Part shown: piece by piece, positions 54,350 to 63,419 of the stretch | Position numbering within the stretch: position 1 is the stretch's first letter | Layout: every line of letters starts with the position of its first letter | From: Orthonyx spaldingii | Lineage: Eukaryota; Chordata; Aves; Passeriformes; Orthonychidae | Length of the DNA: 64,000 bases | Assembly (NCBI GenBank): GCA_013397795.1 | Contig: VZTJ01005907.1 | Location: forward strand, 1,092,767 to 1,156,766 | Direction: 5' to 3' | The notes under the pieces: model-generated | What the model saw: the letters and a program-made list of their open reading frames with translations, nothing else | Databases searched by the model: none | What the model was told of the DNA's origin: nothing | Program-made: the position numbers and the translations under genes

Positions 54350-55480
54350 GACAGTTTTGCAAGTACAGATGAATATTTATGTGTAAGCATTTTACACTAT
54401 TGTATTCCATTCACTTTAGATTATCTAAGTCATATTAAGAACATTTCAGATTCTGATTTTTTAGTATCTATAACATCTGCAGTCCTTCCTTGTTCCATCT
54501 GCAAGATTCATACTTATACTTCATTTTCAATCTTCTATGCCTTCATTGAAAACATAAAACCTTGTACATGACCAAGGCCAACAGAATTCCTTACAAAAAA
54601 TACAAATTTTGATATGTTAAGATGGAATTACCCTGTGGATACAATTATCCAACTAAATTTGACTTCCTGCCCCTTCCCACAGCAGTTTCATTTAGAACAC
54701 ATTTCACTAGCCTGTCCATGAGGATATTATACGAAATAACACTAAAGGCCTTGCAAAAAATTAAATAAAATAAATTCAAGCTATGTGACGTCTCCAACTA
54801 GTACTTCAACTTCCCTTTAAGACTTGTAGAATGAAGTTGCTCAGGGGACTGGAAGACATCTAATGTGACATGTTATTCTCTAAGAAAGTTTTGCGTATTT
54901 TAGGCTGAAATTATGCCCCCTAAATAATTGCACTGTCTCGTTGCTGTTGATCTTTTTAGTAAGATTGATCAAAAATGGAGAAAAAAGGGGAGTTAAACTC
55001 TTCCACCTCCTCAACATCCTTTGCACATTCCCATCATGGAATACTGGTCCAAACTTCCCTTTATTTTTCTTTTCTTAGCAGTAAAATTTATTTTACTTTT
55101 AGTAAGTTTTGCTAGTTGTATCTAGTCCATTTTATCTTTAGTAACTGTTTCCACCCCCTGTACACCCTCCCATGAATGGAGTATTGTGCTGGGTTCTCAA
55201 CCAGCTGTACTAGTCTCCACTTTACAGATATCTCTCTACAACTGAGGTCTATTAAAAGGTTGTATATTAGCTGACTTCTGCTGAATTTCCTTACCTTCCT
55301 CTAAAATGCCATAGGTTGCACTCGGTTTCTTATTAGCATTTCTTGAATGAACTGACAGCTGTCTGTAATCTGTTTCTCCCTTAGATTTGACTCTTATTAA
55401 TCAAACCCATTCTCTGAGTTTATTGACGTCTGCCTTCTTGAAATCCAATGCTGTCGGTCACTTGGATCAAGTGGCAGAAG
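54350..55480 (-). mobile_element. Ancient CR1/L3-like LINE remnant, antisense
   Basis: The minus strand from about 54780 to 54705 reads YLIFCKAFSVISYNILMDRL, an eroded copy of the reverse-transcriptase block YLDF(C/S)KAFDTVPHNIL of CR1-clade LINEs. The catalytic-region Asp of YLDF is replaced by Ile. Plus-strand segments match, in the right order, the antisense of a widespread reptile/bird LINE as I remember it: CATCTGCAAGATTCAT near 54500, GGGGACTGGAAGACATCTAA near 54845, GCTAGTTGTATCTAGT near 55110, and CTCTGAGTTTATTGACGTCT near 55415. It is strongly diverged and non-functional, probably older than birds. Ends are approximate. Confidence 0.82.
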
Positions 55481-57853
55481 ATGACACTATGTTCACTGCA
55501 GTGCTGATTTCTTGTAAAATGTCGCATCTGGCAGCAGCCTTTGAGGTGTATGTTACACTGCCCTCTACCTACGTGCAAAGCTGCAGTGCAGCTGAGGAAG
55601 GTTGTGACAATTACAGTGTGTATTAGGCCTTAAGATTTAGGCTGCTCTTCAGAATTTATCATAGAGAATAGGAAGAAAAACATAACTTCAGAGAAACTTT
55701 CTGTGAGGTATTAGTAACTGCCCTTATAATGGATCTCAGTCAACATAGACAGAAGATCTGTGCTAATGAAACGTCTAGAACACAAATTCTTTGTGATAAT
55801 AAATACTCTAGACTAAGGTATGCAAGGATCCTTGCCCTACTTTATTTATGAAAAGTTTAGACCATTCTGTGGCTATTTCATGGTGCAATGGACACACAGC
55901 GAGACTGTAACGGGGGAGAGGAGGAAAAAAAGCAATAAACTTCACCTTAAGCAGAAATGGCTATTCAGACCATACTGGACCTAAGCCGTGTGAGAACAGC
56001 GACAGAAGCTCTTATATCTAATGCAGAAGCAGTAAGACTTCAGGTCCTACTATAACCCTCCAATATTTTTTAATGTTGGTTGAGACCACTGTAGATATAT
56101 CATGGCCCCTCTCACAGGTCAACTAGAGACGGTCAAGAAGTCAGACCAAGCCTGATGCTTATATTAGAAAGTCTTCCTATTACACAATTATTTTTACTGA
56201 CAAAATTACAATGAGAGTTCCTTTACTATCACTTCAAGTCGATTTGGATTCCCTAAAGAATGAAAATTAATTGCCAGTAACGAGTCCCATCTGTAGTCAA
56301 TTTTTATGACAGCTATAAACTAATAAAAATGTGGGCATCATACTGTCAGTGTGGTGTTGGAAGATAGAGGAGCAAGCTGTGCCTGTAGTCAAGAACGGGT
56401 GATGGTTTAGGGAAATCCAGGTTGTTGAACCACTCTGTTCCATACTGCAGGGAACTGATGTGCAGTGTCCCTACGCTATCTAGTGGCTCTGTCGGTTATG
56501 ACATTATCCCTGAATTACTTTTCTTTCACTTGTGAATTGTAGGATTAAAAAATACTTTAGATTGAATTGGAATTTGTTAGTCTGTAGCCATTCCCTAATG
56601 AATCTAAGACATTTTGAGGTCATAAGTGATTAATGAAAAAACTCAAAAAGGTAGTAAAGCCTGGTTGAACATGTGGGTAGTCTTGACGGGGACTTCTAGG
56701 TAGTCGGTTCTGTCAGCATTCTGACAGGCACTGGTCAAGCTGTTAAGATCTTTTTCTTTTCTATACAAACTACACTCTAGATTTAATACTAAAAAAATCC
56801 ACTCAGTCTAGGAGTGCTTAACGAACAAGTTTAAGTATCTTCTTCAGTTGCTAGATTCTGCAATATTTTGTGAGGTAAAAGCAGATAATCTAAATATTTT
56901 AAACTGAGCACACAGTAGACATTAATGCAAGGGCTAGATGTGTTCTCTTCTAATGAGGAAAGCTAATCTTCATCCTCTGAGATCATCGACTAGGAAGATG
57001 TGAAGATCACATTCAACAGCATTCTCCTGATCTTTTGTTTCTGCCAGGTATGTGACTGACCTTCAGTAAAACAAACAGCCCCCTTCTGCTTTGTTATTTA
57101 TCTGTAATGGAGGTTGAACTGGTCTATGGAGGCTAAAACTGCTTTATAGATGATGAGTACTACTGTTGTAAAAGCCATATTTTCTATATTTTATAGATAT
57201 GAAACAGAAAATATTGTATTTATATATGATCTGTACCAGCACATTTAGGGGTATCATCTCAGCTACAACTAGGACACAAATTAGTTATATTTGAAAAAAA
57301 CAGAAGTCTGATTCACTATCACTCTCAGCAATTTTGCACTTTTCTACTTAATAACTGAGAAAGCTCCCTAGACAGCTCTTAAAACACTTATCTTTAATTG
57401 TATTTAATTACATATGTGTTTTTGTTTCAGGAGGCTGAGTAAAGACATGATGATGCAGGTTTCAGCTTGGATAACTTTTCTTGAACTCTTCTTTCTAGGA
57501 AAGCAGAAATTTTATTTTGTTCTTCATGCATATCAAAGGTGTCAATTTTGTTTTCCCTTTTCAATAAATAATTTTTCTATTTATACTTCTGAATCCTTAA
57601 AACAAGTTTAAAATAGCTGGCAAATAATGTTCACATTACCAGCATTTATAATGATTTCGAATATGAAGCTTCTGTGGTGCGTGTCTTTTGCCACACACAA
57701 TAGCAGTTAATAAATATGCATATAAATACAACAGATGTATATAAATGGACTTGCAGGTGGCTGCATGTGCTGAAAAAACTGTGCATAAGAGTCAGTTCCT
57801 TGGTCACGCCCTCTCATCTTAAATAAACCCAAAACTCAGAGCCTTAAGTACTA
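55481..57853. other. Intergenic AT-rich block between the old LINE and the LTR
   Basis: No exon or repeat recognised. It may include further eroded parts of the ancient LINE just right of 55480, but similarity fades there. Confidence 0.5.
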
Positions 57854-58419
57854 TGCTAATTTTGGCTGGCAAAGAGTTAATTTTCTTCACAGTGGCTAGT
57901 ATGGAGCTGTGTTTTGGATTTGTACTGAAAATAGTTGGTAACACAGGGATTTTTCATTATTGCTGAGCAGAGCTTACACAGAGTCCAGGTTTTTTCTCCC
58001 TTTCATCCCACCACACCAGTGAGAGCTGCACAAGGAGCTGAGAGAGGACAAAGCCAGAATAGCTGACCCCAAGTGACCAAAGGGATATTCCTGAGCATAT
58101 GGTGTCATGCTCAGCATATAAAGCTGAGGGGGATGAAGGAAGAGAAGGAGGTATATTCAGAGTGATGGCATTTGTCTTCCCAAGCAGACATTATGCGCGA
58201 TGGAATCTTGCTCTCCTGACACCCACCTGCCCTTAGGAAGGGGTGAAGGAATTCCCTATTTTGCTTTGCTTGCACTCAGAGCTTTTGCTTTAGTTATTGA
58301 ACTGTCTTCATTTCAACCCCCAAGTTTTCTCACTTTTGCCTTTCTGATTCTCTCCGCCATCTGACCAGGGGGAGTGAGTGGCTCTGTGGTCCCTTGCTGT
58401 CAGCTGGGGTTAAACCACA
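57854..58419 (+). mobile_element. Avian ERVL-type LTR (solo, old)
   Basis: Begins TG and ends CA (GGGGTTAAACCACA). Segments characteristic of the common avian ERVL-type LTR occur in order: GGCTGGCAAAGAGTTAATTTTC, CTGTGTTTTGGATTT, ACCAAAGGGATATTCC, the TATA box at 58117-58122, GTGATGGCATTTGTCTTCCC, TTGCTTTAGTTATTGAACTG and CTCACTTTTGCCTTTCTGATTC. No internal retroviral genes and no second LTR are nearby, so it looks like a solo LTR. I could not see a clear target-site duplication, so the 5' boundary is approximate. Family name is from memory. Confidence 0.88.
58117..58122 (+). promoter_or_regulatory. TATA box of the ERVL-type LTR
   Basis: TATAAA in the context GCTCAGCATATAAAGCTGAG, at the position expected for the LTR U3 promoter. 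Whether it is active cannot be told from sequence. Confidence 0.6.
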
Positions 58420-58738
58420 AGAGCAATAAGCATATAAGAGTTGACAAGGCTACAGGCAACCTGGTTTAACTGCTCAAAGCTGAGCAGCTTAACCTCTTCT
58501 GCCCTCTTCGCCACTAGCATTTCCTACACTTTTTTCCAATTCAATATTCACTCCAGATCATTCAGCCTCAAAAGAGATTTTAAAAAAAGAAACAAAAGCT
58601 GTAACTGAAAGAATTTTCTTTTAAGATGACTGTGAGTAACAGAGATGGGCTTAAAAACACATCAGCAAATGAGGTACCTTTCTTACTAGCACTTCCAGCC
58701 TTGTGTATCCTATCAGCATGCACAAACCCCAACTTAAT

Positions 58739-58744
58739 TTTATT
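58739..58744 (-). terminator. MCFD2: Distal poly(A) signal candidate of MCFD2
   Basis: Minus-strand context is GCAATAAAATT followed within 20 nt by GTTGGGGTTTGTG, a good GU-rich downstream element. It lies about 2.17 kb after the stop codon, and the ERVL-type LTR begins about 300 bp further on. Confidence 0.5.
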
Positions 58745-59314
58745 GCTTGTACAACCAGCACAAACCTGGCCACAAAGGTTTCAAAATAAATAATTAGTAC
58801 AAGAAAAAAAATTCCAACACTCAGACTTCATTGCACAAACATTTAAACAGAGGAAATAATTTTACAAATGTGTTTCTCTTGTATAAGAATAATTTTGTAC
58901 AGAAAATAGCTCTTTATACATTTTACAGAAATAGGCTTACATTTAGATTATTAATGAATAATCACTGAATGCAATTTAAGATTTCAGTTATATTTCAGTC
59001 AGCAAACATCAATAACACAGTAATACATCACTGCTCTAATATCCTTAAACTGCTTGACTTAGCAAATATTGAGTCAAGACAGTGAAAACATTCCTAGAGC
59101 CATGATAATTTTGCAAACACTCAAGTAGCTTGAAACTTAAATTATGAAATACCTCCTGAAAGTAATACTATAATTTAAGTGTCAAGGAATATGAACTTAA
59201 ACCTTAACAAGGCAGCATTACTTGCTCGCTCCTGGTAATACTGTAAAACCCAAACTGAACAGAAGCTTTAATATTAAACTGGTTTACTGTTAATGTGACC
59301 TTCAAAATACTCCT

Positions 59315-60121
59315 GAAGGATGGGATGCCATCCAGAAGGACCTGGACAAGCTCTAGAGGTGGGCCCATGGGAATCTCATGAGGTTTAATGAGACCAAGTG
59401 CAAGGTGCTGCACCTGAGTTGGGACAACCCCTGGTATCAATCCAGGCTGGGGGATTAAGGGATTCAGAGCAGCTCTGGGGAGAAGGGCTTGGAGGTGCTG
59501 GTAGGTGAGAGGCTGGACTGGAGCTGGCCATGTGAGCTGTGCACTCACAGCCCAGAAAGCCAAATGTGTCCTGGGCTGCACCCGAAGCAGAGTGGGCAGC
59601 AGGGCCAGGGAGGGGATTCTGCCCCTCTGCTCTGCTCTGGTGAGACCCCACCTGGAACACCGCATCCAGCTCTGGGGTCCCAGCACAGGAAGGACAGGGA
59701 CCTGTTGGAGCAAGTCCAGAGGAGGCCACCAAGACGATTAGAGAGGTGGAGCACCTCTCCCACAAGAAAAGGCTGAGAGAATTGGGATTGTTCAGCCTGG
59801 AAAAAGAGAAGGCTTTGGGGTGACCTAATTGCAGCCTTCCAGTACCTGAAGGGAGCCTACAAAAAAGACAGAGAGGGACTCTTTACAAGAGTATGTAGTG
59901 ACAGAGGCTAGGTTTAGATTAGATGTTAGGAAGAAATTATTTACTGTGTGGGTGGAAAAGCACTGGAACAGATTGCCCAGAGATGTTGTAGATGCCCTAA
60001 CCCTGGACAGGGAGCACCTGAGCAACCTGCTCTAGTGGAAAGGTGTCCCTGACCACGGCAGGGGTGTTGGAACTGAATGATCTGTAACGTCCCTTCCAAC
60101 TGAGGCCATTCTGTGGTTCAA
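59315..60121 (+). mobile_element. CR1 LINE, 5'-truncated 3' end
   Basis: Plus-strand translation reads WDAIQKDLDKL, then RWAHGNLMRFNETKCKVLHL, the C-terminal region of the CR1 ORF2 reverse-transcriptase protein, interrupted by stops and frameshifts. Further on are regions matching the PHLEHRIQLWGP and LRELGLFSLEK parts of CR1. The 3' end has CCCTTCCAACTGAGGCCATTC and the CR1-type tail ATTCTGTGGTTC. It is 5' truncated, as most avian CR1 copies are. It lies antisense within the likely MCFD2 3' UTR. Confidence 0.93.
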
Positions 60122-60227
60122 AATGAGACAGCAGAAGCTACTCTAACAAATGCTACACAGCACTAACACAACATATAAATGTAATAAAAATACTTTCATT
60201 TTCTTAAGAAAACATGGAAGGTAGATT

Positions 60228-60240
60228 AAAAAAAAAAAAA
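60228..60240. repeat. A13 homopolymer in the MCFD2 3' UTR region
   Basis: Thirteen consecutive A, about 110 bp right of the CR1 3' end. Reads as U13 in the MCFD2 transcript if the distal poly(A) site is used. Confidence 0.85.
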
Positions 60241-60357
60241 TCGGTAAATTAAGATACAAAAAGTAAATTTGTAGAGGAGAAAAAAATTGAAAAACATGTG
60301 TATATATATTTATATGTAAGGGTATGCTAGGAAGTACATATATTTAAAAATACTCAA

Positions 60358-60363
60358 TTTATT
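60358..60363 (-). terminator. MCFD2: Proximal poly(A) signal candidate of MCFD2
   Basis: AATAAA on the minus strand about 550 nt after the stop codon. The sequence that follows is AT-rich with little GU-rich character, so it may be a weak or alternative site. Use of this site would leave the CR1 insertion out of the mRNA. Confidence 0.35.
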
Positions 60364-60910
60364 CAAAGACTGTTTAAGTCCATATGGTGTCATGTGGAAC
60401 CATATGTAACCCACATTCAAATGCTTTCCCCCTACAACTGCTGTTTCAAGCACCTGTACTTATCTGCAGATTTCCTAGTAAATTAGAGAGAAGGTAAAGA
60501 CATTTACCCTTGGAATACAACTATATGCAGTAATCATTTCTTGCTTCCTAGGTATAATTTTAAATAGAAGATGTAAGCAAATAAGTACTATAAAATCCCA
60601 TGTCTGAAAACTTGAAATTCAGATGCTAATTATTGTATTTAGTATTCATACAGAGCTACTTAGGAGTTTGCCAGCTGTACCCTGTGCGAGTACAGTTGAC
60701 ACTTCCATGCTTCATGGGTCAAATGTGTAGTTAAGTCAAACATGGCTCTCACTCCAAGTTCGCCAAACTCTTAACACATACAACTTTCAAATAAATTCAG
60801 CTGAAACTGGTACACCTCTCCTTCTCACAACACAGAAGTAGATATGAGACAGTAATGAATAACATTATACTGGTTCACATTTTCATGTGGTTAGAAGGAG
60901 AAACAAACCC

Positions 60911-61042
60911 TTATTCCAGTGATTTTGCGAATTCTGCATAGTCAATGTATCCATCATTGTTCTTGTCATCATCTCTTAAGACATCATCTATTAGACTAAT
61001 CAGTTCTTCTTCCTTCATTGCTTGGGTATGCTCACCACCTTC
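60911..61042 (-). CDS. MCFD2: MCFD2 last coding exon (EF-hand 2, stop)
   Basis: The acceptor TTTTGTAG precedes 61042. The exon starts EGGEHTQAMKEEELISLI and carries the canonical second EF loop DKNNDGYIDYAE, then FAKSLE and TAA at 60913-60911. Human D129 and I136, sites of factor V/VIII deficiency mutations as I recall them, align with D126 and I133 here. Both are conserved. Confidence 0.96.
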   Translation of the reverse strand, partial: EGGEHTQAMKEEELISLIDDVLRDDDKNNDGYIDYAEFAKSLE

Positions 61043-63055
61043 CTACAAAAACAAAACCACATGGAACAGTTTAGCAGTCTTTGCTATCTAGCGGCACATA
61101 TGACAGATTACTGACAACTAATTTTTTACTAAGCTGTTCACGTTGGGTGCCTAATTTGGCACTAAGTTTTATGTGATCATTTATAAAAATATAAGCAAAT
61201 TTCATCAGATGTAAGCTTTGAAGTCAGAGTTTTCTGGGCTTCACAACAAGCATTCTGCAGTCAACATTCTCAGTCGTAAGTTCCAAAAGCTGCATAGGAC
61301 AAGTTATAATGATGGACAGTCATCTAATAGATGTATTCTTAATTAGGATCTTGATGTAGTATAGACACTGTAGTTTCTATACAGTACAGAAACATCTTAC
61401 AGTAACACAGAAGTGAAAAAATTCAGTACTATAGCTTAAAGTCAGTAAAATTCTTAATAACACCCTCTGTGGGAACACAAAGAGGTGCCTTTGCACAAGA
61501 AAGAGCCAGTCATTATTCCGTTCTTGGCTCAGTATTTTTTGCCACAGGTTATTAGCAGGAAGTTATGCCATTCTGAGTTGTAACTTCCAGAAGGTCAATA
61601 TGAGATAAGGTGTTTCTATTGTGTTCCTAATGACTGGAAGGAGAATTTGAGTTTAGGAAGAGGCAAATCATAACAGGTTCTTCTAATACAAAGTTCGTGC
61701 AAGAGGTTTTTTACAGTTTGTGTATACACAGCAGTAAGTCTGAAGTTGAAAACAGTGTGACATATTTCTACAAATCCTCATGCTCCATTTTGGATGATTT
61801 CCTTTCTCCCCATCCCTACCTACCAAAGTAAGCCCTTTGTAAAATAATTTTCACTCTGGAGCCCTTCCTCATTCTACAGTTTAAACTAAAATGGAAACTT
61901 CCTAAAAACTGCAATGTGACATGAAAAGCTGTGATAATGTACACAGAACCAGCAGGAAAAATATTTTCAGGCAAAACTGTAACTGCACTGAAGATGTGTT
62001 GCAACTGTTCTGCTGCTTTTAGTGTCAGAACTGTTTCCAAACACCTATGCCCTTACAAAACTACACCAACCTCTTTGTGGACATGTGAAATAGCGGTAGC
62101 AAGTTCTAACCCATCTAGCAAATTATTGCCGTCATAATCATGCATTTTGAAGTAATGGAGCTGCAACTCTTGTGGAGACATCTCAGATTCTGGTTTCTCG
62201 ATAACACCTTCCAAGTGTTCCATGATGTGTCTAAGAAAAACAAAACCCACAACATTTCCATCAGTTAATATTTAATGCTTGGTTTACAGCAAATTTAGAT
62301 TTGATCAAATATTGTCTAAAAGCACCCTGGACAACTAAAAACTACAGTTTGACACTAAAATAAAGGGGGCAGAAAGCTTGTTTGTTACGGGGGCTGTAGA
62401 GGCCTCTAATACCTTAGACAGCTATTTCTATTTCTTCTGGCCTACTTAGCAAGCTATCAAAACAACTGAAGCAGAGCCCAAAATCTCTTTTTGGCAGTCT
62501 TCCAAAGCACAGGAATTGGAGGAAGATCTCTCCCAGTCAACCATGAAGTGTTCTAGGGAGTTTTATTTGCTGCTAGAACTGTTCCGCATTTATGAAGAAG
62601 CAAATGAGAAAATAAACTCTAACTCTGCCTGTTAGGAATATGATTTTGTCTAAAGTACGCTGATATGGGTAAGCAAGATTTCTGTAAGAAATTTTTTATA
62701 GCGTAAGTAGGGCTAAAGGCTCCAGAGAGACCTTTCTATGTCTCATATCTCTATAAAGTTATCAAGCAAGCATGTCTCTTATCTGGCTTTAGCTAGTCAT
62801 ACAACATGCTGAGAACACAGGGTGCCCTAGGCTTAAGTCCAACTTGCATAACACTTCAGAGATAAGAAAATCATTAATAAGTAAAGTTTACGCTTTTAGA
62901 ACATGGAACACATACTCTTTATCTTGTACCAAATTCTTATCAAGGCGAATATTCGGATGTTGACTCTCTCCTACGTGTTCCTCAGCTAGGGCAGAGATGA
63001 AGAACGCAGCCAGAAAGCAGAACAGCAAATGTGTTCTAAACCTCCTTTGGCCCAT
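60911..63055 (-). CDS. MCFD2: MCFD2, EF-hand cargo-receptor subunit (three coding exons)
   Basis: Spliced CDS is 63055-62916, 62230-62071 and 61042-60911, which totals 432 nt or 143 residues plus a TAA stop. The human protein is about 146 residues. Residues 1-24 are a signal peptide with a hydrophobic core and an ALA|EE cleavage context. EF-hand 1 has its loop at residues 78-89 (D78, D80, N82, E89). EF-hand 2 has its loop at 126-137 (D126, N128, D130, D134, E137). The block HIMEHLEGVI and the ending NNDGYIDYAEFAKSL are near-identical to mammalian MCFD2. Known family role: a soluble Ca2+-binding partner of the lectin LMAN1 (ERGIC-53), carrying coagulation factors V and VIII from ER to Golgi. 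Both junctions in the coding sequence have GT..AG ends, and the frame is kept across both. The linker between exon 3 and EF-hand 2 (residues 101-112) is the most divergent part. All calcium-ligand positions are intact. Confidence 0.96.
62071..62230 (-). CDS. MCFD2: MCFD2 middle coding exon (helix and EF-hand 1)
   Basis: The acceptor TTTTTCTTAG precedes 62230. The first base completes Glu47 and then reads HIMEHLEGVIEKPESEMS. The exon contains the first EF-hand loop, DYDGNNLLDGLE, and ends HVHKE before a GTTGGT donor. It is 160 nt long and the following intron is phase 0 and about 1,028 bp. This is the part most readily recognised as MCFD2. Confidence 0.96.
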
Positions 63056-63064
63056 TGTGATCTC
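62916..63064 (-). CDS. MCFD2: MCFD2 first coding exon (start codon and signal peptide)
   Basis: The acceptor is TTTTTGTAG just before 63064, followed by a 9-nt 5' UTR piece and ATG at 63055-63053. The start is supported because it opens directly into a signal peptide (MGQRRFRTHLLFCFLAAFF). The exon ends with two bases of a Glu codon (GA) before a GTATGT donor, so the following intron is phase 2. The intron is about 685 bp. Confidence 0.94.
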
Positions 63065-63419
63065 CTACAAAAAGGAAAACAGATGAAAAATGCGATTTAC
63101 GTTCAGCACATTTAGAGAGTGCTTAGAAACAATCCCATTAAGTTTCAGAATAGAAATTGCTGCATTGGAAACTCTTGGCAAGCAGAGAATCAGAGAGCTC
63201 CAATTAAGAGTGTTTATGAGGGTCCCTATTTTACAGAATTATGCAATAACTTTCAAATATTTTTTTTTTTCTCATAGCAAACGTGCTTGGGTTTTCATAT
63301 ACCTTCTAGACAACCAAACAACCCTGCGCGCCTCAGGCAGACCTGCCCCACAGCTATGGGAGCAAAGGTCGCTTACGGTAACGAAGCGGCTCCATGTAAT
63401 TAGTTGCTCCATTCAGACT

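Larger units (their letters stand above)
58720..60910 (-). other. MCFD2: Probable MCFD2 3' UTR
   Basis: Downstream of the stop codon (toward lower coordinates) there is no further exon-like sequence. It is AT-rich except for a CR1 insertion at about 59315-60121. Two AATAAA hexamers are seen on the minus strand, at 60363-60358 and 58744-58739. The distal one is followed by a GU-rich stretch and is the better poly(A) signal. As I recall, mammalian MCFD2 also has a multi-kilobase 3' UTR. The extent is inferred; no transcript evidence is available here. Confidence 0.55.

Noticed and set aside
59204..59776. Open frames of 169 and 126 codons (minus) and 95 codons (plus) near 59.5 kb
   Set aside because: All lie inside the CR1 3' end. 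The plus frame is a fragment of the LINE protein and the others are antisense shadows.
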